Origin: JBNKWA01 sp050299555
GTDB lineage: Bacteria; Pseudomonadota; Alphaproteobacteria; Rhodobacterales; Rhodobacteraceae
DNA: 64,000 nt
Direction: 5' to 3'
NCBI GenBank assembly: GCA_050299555.1
Contig: JBNKWA010000077.1
Coordinates: 1-64,000, forward strand
Positions 9,537 through 18,070 of the stretch are shown here, piece by piece; position 1 is the first letter of the stretch, and the number at the start of each line of letters is the position of its first letter. The translations under genes were made by a program, and so were the position numbers. The notes under the pieces were generated by a model. The model did no database searches. It was given only the letters and a program-made list of their open reading frames with translations, and was not told the origin of the DNA.

Positions 9537-10463
9537 ATGACGAGCCTAATTCCACCCCTTAACCCGCTGCGCACCTTCGAGGTCGCCGCGCGCCTGTGCA
9601 GTCTGACATTGGCGGCGGAAGAATTGAACGTCAGCCAGGTGGCCGTCAGCCGTCAGGTCAAAACGTTGGAAGACTATTTTGGGGTGAACCTGTTCCGGCG
9701 ATTGCATCGCGGTGTGGAGCTGACGGATGAGGGCCGCCAGCTTTACCAGGGAATTTCACACGCCTTTCAAGATATCGCCACGGCGTCCCGGCGTGTGTCG
9801 CGGCGCGGGCGGCGCGATATTCTGGCCATTCAATCGTATACGACGTTTTCGCAGCGTTGGCTGATCCCGCGCCTGACGCATTTCCACAACCAACACCCCC
9901 GGATCGAAGTGCGTCTCAGCTCCTCCATCGCACCGGTCGATTTCGAAAGCCAGAACCTGGATGCGGCGATCCGGGCGGGCAAGGGCGATTGGCCGGAGCT
10001 GCATTCAGAGAAACTGGTGGACGTTGAACTGCTCCCGATCTGCACGCCGGAGTATCAGCAACAGCATCAACTGTTCGAACCCAATGATCTCGCGAAAGTA
10101 CGTCTGCTGCATTCGATGGCGCGGCCGACTGATTGGACCGCCTGGATCAAGCGTGTTGGCGCGGATGTCGACCCGGAACCCGGAATTCGCTTTGAAAGCT
10201 CGGCCCTGGCATACGAGGCGGCCTCGATGGATGGAGGTGTTGCCCTTGCGGTCAAGATCTTCGTCAAGCGGCACTTGCAGAACGGCAGTCTGGTTGCACC
10301 TTTCGGCGACCTGACCTGCTACAGTGGCGAAGGGTATTTCCTGACCTGGCCGAAGAAAGCCGCGCCGTCGCGTACTTTGATCAAGTTCCTTGAATGGATG
10401 CGCGAACGCATCCAGGTCGAGAATCCGGAACGCGAAGGCGAGGATGCTTCTCCGATCAATTGA
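9537..10463 (+). CDS. LysR-family transcriptional regulator (GcvA-like)
   Basis: LysR-type regulator of 308 residues. The N-terminal winged helix-turn-helix reads PLNPLRTFEVAARLCSLTLA, AAEELNVSQVAVSRQVKTLE, the GcvA-like subgroup pattern, and the rest is the effector-binding domain (IRAGKGDWPELHSEKL). It sits on the same strand 154 bp after the thiolase, so it may be co-transcribed with, or have its own promoter beside, the CoA-pathway genes and probably regulates them. The 234 bp after it up to the MocR gene contain no gene that I can recognise. Confidence 0.88.
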   Translation: MTSLIPPLNPLRTFEVAARLCSLTLAAEELNVSQVAVSRQVKTLEDYFGVNLFRRLHRGVELTDEGRQLYQGISHAFQDIATASRRVSRRGRRDILAIQSYTTFSQRWLIPRLTHFHNQHPRIEVRLSSSIAPVDFESQNLDAAIRAGKGDWPELHSEKLVDVELLPICTPEYQQQHQLFEPNDLAKVRLLHSMARPTDWTAWIKRVGADVDPEPGIRFESSALAYEAASMDGGVALAVKIFVKRHLQNGSLVAPFGDLTCYSGEGYFLTWPKKAAPSRTLIKFLEWMRERIQVENPEREGEDASPIN

Positions 10464-10697
10464 GTGGTGCTCATCATCGGCATTTCGTGTACAATCTGGC
10501 GCAGACTGGACCCGGTTCAACGCAGTGTGCCGTGGACGAGGTCGGCATAGTGCCGTCTTTTGGCATCAATATTAAAAACATGCGCCATCATTGACGAGAT
10601 CAGAATTGCGGAACTGATCGGCACTTCTGCCGCCAGTCAAGGGGATTGGGTGGCGTTCGAGTGTCCAAGTGGGCGCATGGTTTCGGGGCGCGACAAG

Positions 10698-12068
10698 TCA
10701 CCCCATGAAGGCGTTGTGCTGAAGGCTGTTGACGAGGAAATAGAGGTTCGCGCGCAGCGCTTCCCGTGACAGCGAACCGCCGAGGCACAGTCGGACCTTT
10801 TCGCCGGGGGGTATTCCGACAGAGAAGGCGTCTGACGGCATAATGCCGATCGGGCGCCCGGCCATCCGTGCCACGATATCGGCGCGCCCGATGCCTTTGG
10901 GTAGTGTCAGCCAGACGTTGAAAGCGTTCTCCGCCCCCCTGAAATCGCACCCCTCGAGCACCTCGCGTGCGATGGCCTGCCGGGCGGAGGTTTCCGACCG
11001 GATGAATCGCCGGATCTGATCTGCCGTGCCGTCTTCGATCCACTGTGTAGCCAGGGCTGCCGTGATCGGAGACGACATGACGGCCTGCACCTTGAGCGCT
11101 TGTCCGAGGGAATAGGCCAGCTTGCCGTTCGGCGCGACCGTGTAGGCAAGGCGCAGGCCGGCACCGATACACTTCGCGAGGCCGCCGATGTGCCATGTCA
11201 GGTCCGGCGCCGAAACCGCGATCGGGGCGGGGGCCTTGGCCGGAATGAAGCCGTAGGCGTCATCTTCGACAAGATCCAGCCCGTGCTTGTTCAACACCTC
11301 GGAAATGGCAAGGCGGCGCTCCGTTGGGATCGTCAGCGTGGTTGGGTTCTGCAAGGTCGGGTTCAGATAGAGCGCCTTGGGTCCGTGGCGCCGAATGGCG
11401 TCGTCCAGCGCATCCGGTAGAATGCCCTCTGCGTCCATTTCGATGCCGACGAGGTTGAGGCCACGCCGCGCCGCGATGTTGCGGAACCCCGGATAGGTGA
11501 TCTGTTCGCAAAGGACCGTGTCGCCGAACTGCGTCAGTATCGTCAGGATGGCGGAGATTGTGCTGTGCGCGCCCGGTGAAATGACAAGACGGGCGCTGGT
11601 GGGTATCATGCCGCGCAGGCTGAGCCAGGTCGAGGCAGCCGCCTTGTCCTTGTCCGATCCGGTCGACGATTGATAGCGCAAGAGTTGCACAAGGTTGGCG
11701 GACAAATAATCCATCCCGGCGCGCATCTTGGCGACAAGCGCGGGATCGGTCGGTTCTGGCGGCAGGTTCATCGACAGGTCTTCGTCAGCCTGACGCAGCG
11801 GGTCCGTGCTCGTGGCGGTCGCGACCGGTTCTGAAATGAATGTACCGCGCCCGACATGGCTTTTGACCAGGCCGCGAGACTGCGCCTCGCCGTAGCCGCG
11901 TGACACGGTTGTGAAGTCGATGCCCAGTCGCTTGGCCAAGTGCCGTTGCGGCGGCAGGCGAGTGCCTGGGGACAGGACGCCATCCCTGATATCCTGCTCG
12001 ATGGCGTCCGCGATCGCGATGTAGCGCGGTTTGCCATGCGCTTCGGTCCGTGGCGCCCAGTCAATCAT
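10698..12068 (-). CDS. MocR-family regulator (GntR DNA-binding domain fused to PLP aminotransferase fold)
   Basis: MocR/GabR-type regulator of about 456 residues. Residues 20-85 form a GntR winged helix (LSPGTRLPPQRHLAKRLGID, FTTVSRGYGEAQSRGLVKS), and the remainder is a class I aminotransferase-like domain with the PLP lysine in GGLAKCIGAGLRLAY. The ATG at 12068 has GGAG 6 nt upstream; the GTG at 12086 does not. It is divergent from the nitrilase cluster, sharing a 276-bp intergenic region with direct and inverted repeats, so it is a good candidate for its regulator. MocR proteins usually sense a PLP-reactive amine or amino acid; the ligand here is unknown. Confidence 0.88.
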   Translation of the reverse strand: MIDWAPRTEAHGKPRYIAIADAIEQDIRDGVLSPGTRLPPQRHLAKRLGIDFTTVSRGYGEAQSRGLVKSHVGRGTFISEPVATATSTDPLRQADEDLSMNLPPEPTDPALVAKMRAGMDYLSANLVQLLRYQSSTGSDKDKAAASTWLSLRGMIPTSARLVISPGAHSTISAILTILTQFGDTVLCEQITYPGFRNIAARRGLNLVGIEMDAEGILPDALDDAIRRHGPKALYLNPTLQNPTTLTIPTERRLAISEVLNKHGLDLVEDDAYGFIPAKAPAPIAVSAPDLTWHIGGLAKCIGAGLRLAYTVAPNGKLAYSLGQALKVQAVMSSPITAALATQWIEDGTADQIRRFIRSETSARQAIAREVLEGCDFRGAENAFNVWLTLPKGIGRADIVARMAGRPIGIMPSDAFSVGIPPGEKVRLCLGGSLSREALRANLYFLVNSLQHNAFMG

Positions 12069-12121
12069 GTCTTTCTCCGTGGTCACGGGTTGATAGCGGA
12101 CGATTCGCGGAAATTGAAGCT

Positions 12122-12143
12122 GATTGTATGGATTGCATCAATC
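12122..12143. promoter_or_regulatory. Repeat cluster in the MocR/nit divergent promoter
   Basis: GATTG occurs at 12122 and 12131 as direct repeats and is followed by its inverse CAATC at 12139-12143, just upstream of the MocR gene. MocR regulators often bind paired short direct repeats between divergent promoters. Function is inferred from position only. Confidence 0.3.
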
Positions 12144-12246
12144 TGTGGCAGGTGCGGGCTCCTTTTTCGGGCGGATGCGATCACGATTGAGTCGCGGAAT
12201 TCCACACAGCACCGCGCCCATGCTCAAAAAATCGACAAAAGTATGC

Positions 12247-12268
12247 AAAATTGAATGTAAAATTGAAT
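12247..12268. promoter_or_regulatory. 10-bp direct repeat upstream of nitB
   Basis: AAAATTGAAT is repeated exactly at 12247-12256 and 12259-12268, a 12-nt period, in the AT-rich part of the promoter region about 80-100 bp before nitB. This could be an activator site or part of the core promoter; nothing else in this region explains it. Confidence 0.35.
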
Positions 12269-12344
12269 TGCCAATGTATGTATCATTGCGCGGTGTCGAG
12301 GGCCTCGGACATGGTGGGCGCATCCAAGGAACAGGAGACACCAG

Positions 12345-12827
12345 ATGCCCAAAGTCACCAGAGATGCCCACAAAGACGGTGATTACTTCGTGGATTACGA
12401 GGAAAAAGTCTTCGAAGACGTCAAGGCCGACGAGGGAGAGAAGGCCCTCGTGACCTTCCATACAGTTGCCTTTGAAGGGTCCATCGGCCTGGTCAACATT
12501 CTGCAGGCAATCCGTCTGCAACGCAAAGGATTCGAGACCTCCATCCTGCTCTATGGCCCTGGCGTGACCCTGGGCATCCAGCGCGGGTTCCCGACCCTCG
12601 GCGACGAAGCCTTCCCTGGGCACCAGAATTTTGCCGCCAATCTCAAGAAGTTCATGGGCGAGGGGGGCAAGGTCTACTGCTGTCGTTTCGGCCTGCAGGC
12701 GCTGTACGGACACGGCGAGCCCGCGCTCTTGCCGGGGATCGTGCCGATCGCACCGCAGGACGTGCTGGACTGCATCCTGCTGCACCGCAAGGACAACGCC
12801 TTCATCCTCGACACCTGGACGGTTTGA
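12345..12827 (+). CDS. nitB: MSMEG_0572/Sll0783 family protein (NitB of the Nit1C cluster)
   Basis: Small soluble protein of 160 residues of the MSMEG_0572/Sll0783 nitrogen-starvation-response family, the first gene of Nit1C clusters. The fold is expected to be DsrE-like (VTFHTVAFEGSIGLVNILQA, then an SILLYGPGVTLGIQRG loop). No signal peptide or membrane segment is visible. AGGAG 7 nt before the ATG supports the start. It is followed at 70 nt by the nitrilase gene. In cyanide-assimilating pseudomonads nitB is part of the cluster needed for growth on cyanide, but its biochemical role is not known to me. Confidence 0.85.
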   Translation: MPKVTRDAHKDGDYFVDYEEKVFEDVKADEGEKALVTFHTVAFEGSIGLVNILQAIRLQRKGFETSILLYGPGVTLGIQRGFPTLGDEAFPGHQNFAANLKKFMGEGGKVYCCRFGLQALYGHGEPALLPGIVPIAPQDVLDCILLHRKDNAFILDTWTV

Positions 12828-12896
12828 GGCGGTCGGGCCCGGGCCGCGACTCCGGCCCGGCTCCCTGCAGGTCAGTTTTCACGAAAGGGGAATATC

Positions 12897-13892
12897 ATGA
12901 GAACTGATACCGTCCGCGCCGCCGCCGTGCAGATTGCTCCTGATCTGACAGGCTGCGCGGGCACGATCGAACGCGTGCTGAACGCCATCGCCGATGCCGC
13001 TGACAAGGGTGCGGAGTTCATCGTCTTCCCCGAGACTTTCGTGCCTTACTACCCGTATTTCTCCTTCGTTCAGCCGCCGGTCCAGCAGGGCGCCGCACAT
13101 CTGGAGCTGTACAAGGAGGCGGTCGTCGTTCCGTCGCCGGAAACGCAGGCCGTGGCGGACGCGGCCCGTCAGCGCGCCGTTGTCATCGTCCTGGGCGTGA
13201 ACGAACGGGATCACGGATCGCTCTACAACACGCAGTTGATCTTTGACGCAGACGGCACGCTCGCGCTTAAGCGGCGCAAGATAACCCCGACCTACCATGA
13301 GCGTATGGTCTGGGGGCAGGGGGACGGGGCCGGCCTGAAGGTGGTCGACACAAGAGTTGGCCGTGTTGGTGCGCTGGCTTGCTGGGAGCATTACAACCCG
13401 CTGGCGCGATACGCGTTGATGACCCAGCACGAGGAAATCCACGCCGCGCATTTCCCCGGCTCGCTGGTCGGGCCGATCTTTGGCGAGCAGATCGAGGTCA
13501 CCATGCGCCATCACGCGCTGGAGGCAGGCTGTTTCGTGGTCAATGCCACCGGATGGCTGACTGAAGGACAGATCCAGTCGCTGCACCCTGATCCCAAGCT
13601 GCAGAAGGCCATGCGCGACGGCTGCATGACCTGCATCATCTCTCCTGAAGGCCGCCATCTTGCCGAGCCGCTGACCGAGGGCGAGGGCATCCTGATCGCG
13701 GATCTGGACATGAAGCTGATCACCAAGCGCAAGCGCATGATGGACAGCGTCGGCCATTATGCCCGGCCGGAACTGCTGCATCTGGTGCATGACACCCGTC
13801 CCGCGGAAGTCCGGGTGGCCCAGGGCGGCGTGCCTGAGCCGCAACCGGCCGTGCTTTCGGTTCTCGATGAAAAGGAGCCGAGCAATGTCTGA
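12897..13892 (+). CDS. nitC: Nitrilase, Nit1 subfamily (NitC)
   Basis: Nitrilase of 331 residues that hydrolyses a nitrile to the acid and ammonia. The catalytic triad is complete: Glu46 (FPETF), Lys128 (KRRKITPT) and Cys162 (ALACWEHYNP), with the structural Glu135 in YHERMVWG. This is the Nit1 subgroup that also contains the Synechocystis nitrilase, always encoded with a radical SAM protein and a GNAT. It starts after an AAAGGGG site and overlaps the radical SAM gene by 8 nt. The physiological substrate may be cyanide or an organonitrile made or consumed by the cluster; sequence does not decide. Confidence 0.92.
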   Translation: MRTDTVRAAAVQIAPDLTGCAGTIERVLNAIADAADKGAEFIVFPETFVPYYPYFSFVQPPVQQGAAHLELYKEAVVVPSPETQAVADAARQRAVVIVLGVNERDHGSLYNTQLIFDADGTLALKRRKITPTYHERMVWGQGDGAGLKVVDTRVGRVGALACWEHYNPLARYALMTQHEEIHAAHFPGSLVGPIFGEQIEVTMRHHALEAGCFVVNATGWLTEGQIQSLHPDPKLQKAMRDGCMTCIISPEGRHLAEPLTEGEGILIADLDMKLITKRKRMMDSVGHYARPELLHLVHDTRPAEVRVAQGGVPEPQPAVLSVLDEKEPSNV

Positions 13893-14988
13893 CGCCGACC
13901 TGATCAACGATCTGCAATCCCACGGGATGCGGCTGGTCGATCCGCGCTTCGGTCATGAGGCGCGGCGCGGCGGGGCAGGGCCGTCCGATCACAAGGCGAT
14001 CACCATTGGCGAGACCACGGTCATGGTGCCGGTCCACACCGCGCCCGCCTTCGAGTCGCCCTTCCTTGTCGAGCCGCCGGACGCCAACGGGCGTGCACGG
14101 GTAACCCGCGACGGCGAGGAGGTCGCCCGCGTACGCTTTCCCACGCGGCCGAAATTCTACGATCTGAAGACCGCCGACGGTGTGCCCTACAGCCACATCG
14201 CGACGCTGCATTCGCGCGACGTGCTTGCGACGACCGTGCTGCAGACCTGCATCCGCTACGAGAGCCGCAAGAAGACCTGCCAGTTCTGCGCCATCGGTCA
14301 AAGCCTCGCTGCAGGGCGCACCATCGCGCACAAGACGCCCGAACAACTGGCGGAGGTCGCCAAGGCCGCGGTCGAGCTGGACGGGGTCAAGCACATGGTG
14401 CTGACCACCGGCACGCCGAAAGGCAAGGACCGCGGCGCCGCCGTCATGGCCGAGAGCGCGCGGGCCATCAAAGCGGCGGTCGATCTGCCATTGCAGGGCC
14501 AGTGTGAGCCGCCCGATGACGACATCTGGCACCAGCGCATGAAGGATGCGGGCATCGACGCACTGGGGATGCACCTGGAGGCCGTGACGCAGGAGGTGCG
14601 CGAGCGCATCATGCCGGGCAAGGCCACCGTGCCGCTGGAAAAGTACATGTCCAGCTTCGAGGCGGCGGTGAAGGTCTTTGGCCGCGCGCAGGTGTCCACC
14701 TACATCCTCGCCGGTCTGGGCGACACGCGCGAGGCGATCCTCGAGATGGGGCAGACGCTTTGCGACATGGGCGTTTACCCGTTTGTCGTGCCCTTCGTGC
14801 CGATCTCGGGCACACCGCTCGAGAGCCACCCTGCGCCCAAGCCGGAGTTCATGGCCTCGATCCTGCGCCCCTTGGGCGAGATGATCGTGCGCGCCGGCAT
14901 CCGCTCGGAAGACATCAAGGCGGGCTGCGGCAAGTGTGGGGCCTGCTCGGCCCTGTCGACCTATGAAAGACTGAAGGTGCCGGCATGA
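13885..14988 (+). CDS. nitD: MSMEG_0568 family radical SAM protein (NitD)
   Basis: Radical SAM enzyme of 367 residues in the MSMEG_0568 family of Nit1C clusters. Cysteines that fit the SAM cluster site are C122, C132 and C135 (TCIRYESRKKTCQFCAIG), an unusual CX9CX2C spacing. A second Cys group, CGKCGACS at 348-355, closes the protein and may hold an auxiliary Fe-S cluster. The ATG at 13885 overlaps the nitrilase stop by 8 nt, and the stop overlaps the next ATG (ATGA), so nitC-nitD-nitE are coupled. The reaction is unknown. Confidence 0.87.
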   Translation: MSDADLINDLQSHGMRLVDPRFGHEARRGGAGPSDHKAITIGETTVMVPVHTAPAFESPFLVEPPDANGRARVTRDGEEVARVRFPTRPKFYDLKTADGVPYSHIATLHSRDVLATTVLQTCIRYESRKKTCQFCAIGQSLAAGRTIAHKTPEQLAEVAKAAVELDGVKHMVLTTGTPKGKDRGAAVMAESARAIKAAVDLPLQGQCEPPDDDIWHQRMKDAGIDALGMHLEAVTQEVRERIMPGKATVPLEKYMSSFEAAVKVFGRAQVSTYILAGLGDTREAILEMGQTLCDMGVYPFVVPFVPISGTPLESHPAPKPEFMASILRPLGEMIVRAGIRSEDIKAGCGKCGACSALSTYERLKVPA

Positions 14989-15527
14989 TCGAGCTTGAGC
15001 CGCACCAGTTCCAATGCCCCGGCTACTACATCCGTGCGACCTCCAAACCCTTTGAGGTACGCGGGGCCGAGGCTTTGCGCCGCCGCGTCTTTGTCGAGGA
15101 GCAGGGGATCTTCAAATCCCATGACCGCGACGAGATCGACCTTGTCGCTACCCATCTGGTCGCATTGTCGACCTATGCCCACGAGGCCGACCAGGTGGTC
15201 GGCACGGTGCGCATCCACGAAGAGAAACCCGGCCTCTGGTGGGGCTCGCGGTTGGCGGTGGACCGCGACTTCCGGCAGGTCGGACGGCTCGGGTCCGAGC
15301 TGATCCGGCTGGCCGTCTCGACCGCCAATGCGCGCGGCTGCGACACTTTCCTCGCGCATGTGCAAAAGCAGAACGTGCCGCTTTTCCGGCGACTCAGGTG
15401 GGCGGTTCTCGAAGAGGTCGAGCTGCATGGCGTGCCCCATGCCCGTATGTGTGCCGATCTGTCCTATTACCCGCCGTTCGAGGACTCGACCTCGGGCTGG
15501 TTCATGAAACCGGGCCGCCGGGCATGA
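14985..15527 (+). CDS. nitE: MSMEG_0567/Sll0786 family N-acetyltransferase (NitE)
   Basis: GNAT-fold acyltransferase of 180 residues belonging to the Nit1C-specific MSMEG_0567/Sll0786 family. The acetyl-CoA loop reads QVGRLGSELIRLAVSTA, preceded by the LWWGSRLAVDRDFR beta strand. It overlaps the radical SAM gene by 4 nt (ATGA) and the AIR-synthase-like gene by 4 nt (ATGA). In cyanobacterial relatives the GNAT and the AIR-synthase-like domains may be fused or adjacent, so they probably act in sequence on one small molecule; that is inference. Confidence 0.85.
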   Translation: MIELEPHQFQCPGYYIRATSKPFEVRGAEALRRRVFVEEQGIFKSHDRDEIDLVATHLVALSTYAHEADQVVGTVRIHEEKPGLWWGSRLAVDRDFRQVGRLGSELIRLAVSTANARGCDTFLAHVQKQNVPLFRRLRWAVLEEVELHGVPHARMCADLSYYPPFEDSTSGWFMKPGRRA

Positions 15528-16498
15528 CCGACAGGCTGGACAACATGGCGGCGGCCCTGCGCGCGGATCCGGCGATCCGCTCGAAACTGGGGGTGTCGCA
15601 GGCGTCGGAGATGCTGGGTTTGACGGGCCAGTCCGCTGGCGCGCCGGGCGACGATGCCGCGATGATCGAAATGCCGGACGGCTTTGATCTGCTGGCAGGA
15701 GAGGGGTTCATCCCCGCATTCGTTAAGGCCGATCCGTGGTTTGCGGGCTGGTGCGGGGTGATGGTCAACCTGTCTGACATCGCAGCCATGGGCGGCCGGG
15801 CTATGGCGCTGATCGACCAGGTCTGGGCGCCCGACGCGGAGACCGCCGCGCCCATGATGAAAGGACTGCGCGATGCGGCCGCCGCCTATGGCGTGCCACT
15901 GGTGGGCGGACATACGAACTTCGCCGCCGCCGACCTGAACCTCGCCGTCTCGGTGCTGGGCAAGGCGCAAAGGCCGGTGACCAGTTTCGACGCTTGCCCA
16001 GGCGACGTTCTTCTCGCGGCCATCGATCACCGGGGGCGCTACGTAAATTTCGACAATTTCTGCGCCGCGCTGGACGCGCCGCATGACCGGCTGCGCGGAG
16101 ATCTGGCGTTGTTGCCCGAGCTGGCAGAGGCCGGGCTGCTGACGGCGGGCAAGGACATCAGCCAGGGTGGCATCGCGGGCACGGCACTCATGCTGGCCGA
16201 AAGCTCGCACGTGGGCATGGTGCTGGATCTGGACCGGATCGCCCCGCCCGACGACATTCCGCTGCTGCGCTGGATGCACAGCTTTCCCAGCTTTGGCTTC
16301 TTGCTGACGGCTGTGCCGGAACGGGCCGCCGAGGTCTGTCTTGCATTCCGCGGGCGCGGCATCTGGGCCGATCCGGTCGGGACGGTCACCGAAGGCACTC
16401 AAGTTCGCCTGCAACGGGGCGGCGACACGGCGCTGTTCTGGGATCACGGCGAAACCCCCTACCTGTCGCTTTCCAGAAGGGTGCCCAGCCATGCCTGA
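15524..16498 (+). CDS. nitF: Sll0787 family AIR synthase-related protein (NitF)
   Basis: Protein of 324 residues of the PurM/ThiL/SelD fold (AIR synthase-like, Sll0787 family), which phosphorylates or adenylates small substrates with ATP. Visible elements are GDDAAMIEMPDGF near residue 40, an SDIAAMGGRAMALIDQVW stretch and VPLVGGHTN typical of the ATP-binding N-terminal half, and ISQGGIAGTALMLAESSH in the second half. The ATG at 15524 overlaps nitE by 4 nt and the gene overlaps nitG by 8 nt. Exact reaction unknown. Confidence 0.85.
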   Translation: MTDRLDNMAAALRADPAIRSKLGVSQASEMLGLTGQSAGAPGDDAAMIEMPDGFDLLAGEGFIPAFVKADPWFAGWCGVMVNLSDIAAMGGRAMALIDQVWAPDAETAAPMMKGLRDAAAAYGVPLVGGHTNFAAADLNLAVSVLGKAQRPVTSFDACPGDVLLAAIDHRGRYVNFDNFCAALDAPHDRLRGDLALLPELAEAGLLTAGKDISQGGIAGTALMLAESSHVGMVLDLDRIAPPDDIPLLRWMHSFPSFGFLLTAVPERAAEVCLAFRGRGIWADPVGTVTEGTQVRLQRGGDTALFWDHGETPYLSLSRRVPSHA

Positions 16499-16775
16499 GA
16501 TGCACTGGACCCTGCGCTGGCCCGATGGCGGCGAAGAGCGCTGCTATTCGCCCTCCAGCGTGATCACCGAATTGTTCACGCCGGGGCAGAGCTATCCCTT
16601 GCCCGAGTTCCTGAACCGCGCCCGCATCGCGATGGAGCGCGCCTCGAACCGGGTGGAGCGCAAATATGGCTTCGCCTGCTCTTCGGCGATGGATCAACTC
16701 GACAGGATCGAAACCCGCGCCGCCGGCTTCGAAGGCCAGCCGGACGCCCGCGTCACCTGCCTGTCAATCACCTGA
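16491..16775 (+). CDS. nitG: MSMEG_0570 family protein (NitG)
   Basis: Small protein of 94 residues of the MSMEG_0570 family found only with Nit1C genes. It begins MPEMHWTLRWPDGGEERCYS and contains the conserved SSVITELFTPGQSYPL and YGFACSSAMDQLDRI stretches. It has no signal peptide or membrane segment. It overlaps nitF by 8 nt and precedes nitH by 14 nt. No biochemical function is known to me. Confidence 0.85.
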   Translation: MPEMHWTLRWPDGGEERCYSPSSVITELFTPGQSYPLPEFLNRARIAMERASNRVERKYGFACSSAMDQLDRIETRAAGFEGQPDARVTCLSIT

Positions 16776-16789
16776 GGAAGGACGAGACG

Positions 16790-18070
16790 ATGAACCAGAC
16801 ATACATCCCGCATGTCCCCGTCGCGATTGTGGGCGGCGGCCAGGCCGGCCTTTCCGTGGCTTATCAACTGCAAAAGAGGGGCATCGAAAGCGTCGTGTTC
16901 GAGCGGAACGAAAAGTTCCACTCCTGGCGCGTCAACCGGTGGGACAGCTTCTGCCTCGTCACGCCGAACTGGCAGTGCCGCCTGCCGGATTTCCACTACG
17001 ATAAGGAATTCGGCGGTACCGATCCCGATGGCTTCATGCTGCGCGAGGAGATCACCGACTACCTCGACGCCTTTGCCGCCACGTTCGAGCCGAACCTGTA
17101 CGAGCATGTCGCCGTGACCCGCATCGCCCATCATCCGCAGGGCGGTTATGTGGTGGAAACCAGCATTGGCACATGGACCTGCGACCAGGTGGTGATCGCC
17201 ACCGGCGGCTACGACACCCCGATCGAGCCCGCCTATGCCGGGGCGCTGGATCCGACCATCGTGCAGATGCATTCGGTCGACTACCGCAACCCCGGCCAGC
17301 TGCCGGACGGCGATGTGCTGATCGTCGGCACCGGGCAATCCGGGGTACAGATCATGGAGGATTTCGTCCGCGCTGGGCGCGGCGTGCATCTGGCCGTCGG
17401 CCCGGCACCGCGCAGCCCACGCAAGTATCGCGGACGCGATGCCACCGACTGGCTGTACGACGCGGGCCATTACGAGATCACGATCGACAAGCATCCCGAG
17501 CCGATCAAGGCGTTGACCCAGACCAATCACTACATGTCGGGCCGCGATGGCGGCAAGGAGATCGACCTGCGCAAATGGCATGTGGATCACGGGGTCGAGC
17601 TATATGGCTCGCTGGCCAACATGGACGGGCGGAGGCTTGAATTCCTCCCGGACCTCAAGAAGAACCTCGATGACGCGGACCGTAGCTATGTCGGGATCCG
17701 CGACCAGATCGACGCCTACATCGCGCGGGCCGGGATCGACGCCCCGGTCGAGCCACCCTTCGTCAAGGTCTGGGAGCCCGATGAGGAGCGCACGGAACTG
17801 GACGCCAATGCGGCCGGGATCACCTCGGTGCTCTGGGCCATCGGGTTCCGGCCAGATTATCGCTGGATCGAGGTCGACGTGTTCGACGCGCGTGGCAAAC
17901 CCAGGTTTCACCGCGGCGTCACCGACGTACACGGATGCCACTTCATCGGTCTGGGCTGGCTGAATACCTGGGGGTCGGGCCGGTTCCTCGGGATCGAGGA
18001 GGACAGCGCCTATCTCGCCGACCAGATCGCCTTGCAGCTGCAAGACACCGGAAAACGGGCCGTGGCATAA
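16790..18070 (+). CDS. nitH: MSMEG_0569 family flavin-dependent oxidoreductase (NitH)
   Basis: FAD-dependent monooxygenase-like protein of 426 residues of the MSMEG_0569 family. The FAD-binding dinucleotide motif GGGQAGLSVAYQLQKRGI starts near residue 13, a second NAD(P)H Rossmann motif GTGQSGVQIMEDF lies near 183, and the typical FMO-like C-terminal GWLNTWGSGRFLGI element follows. A GGAAGG site precedes the ATG. Its stop overlaps the start of the next gene by one base (TAATG). In cyanide assimilation studies of pseudomonads the homologue belongs to the required cluster; substrate unknown. Confidence 0.87.
   Translation: MNQTYIPHVPVAIVGGGQAGLSVAYQLQKRGIESVVFERNEKFHSWRVNRWDSFCLVTPNWQCRLPDFHYDKEFGGTDPDGFMLREEITDYLDAFAATFEPNLYEHVAVTRIAHHPQGGYVVETSIGTWTCDQVVIATGGYDTPIEPAYAGALDPTIVQMHSVDYRNPGQLPDGDVLIVGTGQSGVQIMEDFVRAGRGVHLAVGPAPRSPRKYRGRDATDWLYDAGHYEITIDKHPEPIKALTQTNHYMSGRDGGKEIDLRKWHVDHGVELYGSLANMDGRRLEFLPDLKKNLDDADRSYVGIRDQIDAYIARAGIDAPVEPPFVKVWEPDEERTELDANAAGITSVLWAIGFRPDYRWIEVDVFDARGKPRFHRGVTDVHGCHFIGLGWLNTWGSGRFLGIEEDSAYLADQIALQLQDTGKRAVA

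Noticed and set aside
15239..15523. Longer N-terminus of the AIR-synthase-like protein
   Set aside because: It lies wholly inside the GNAT gene in another frame, and the ATG at 15524 gives ATGA coupling.
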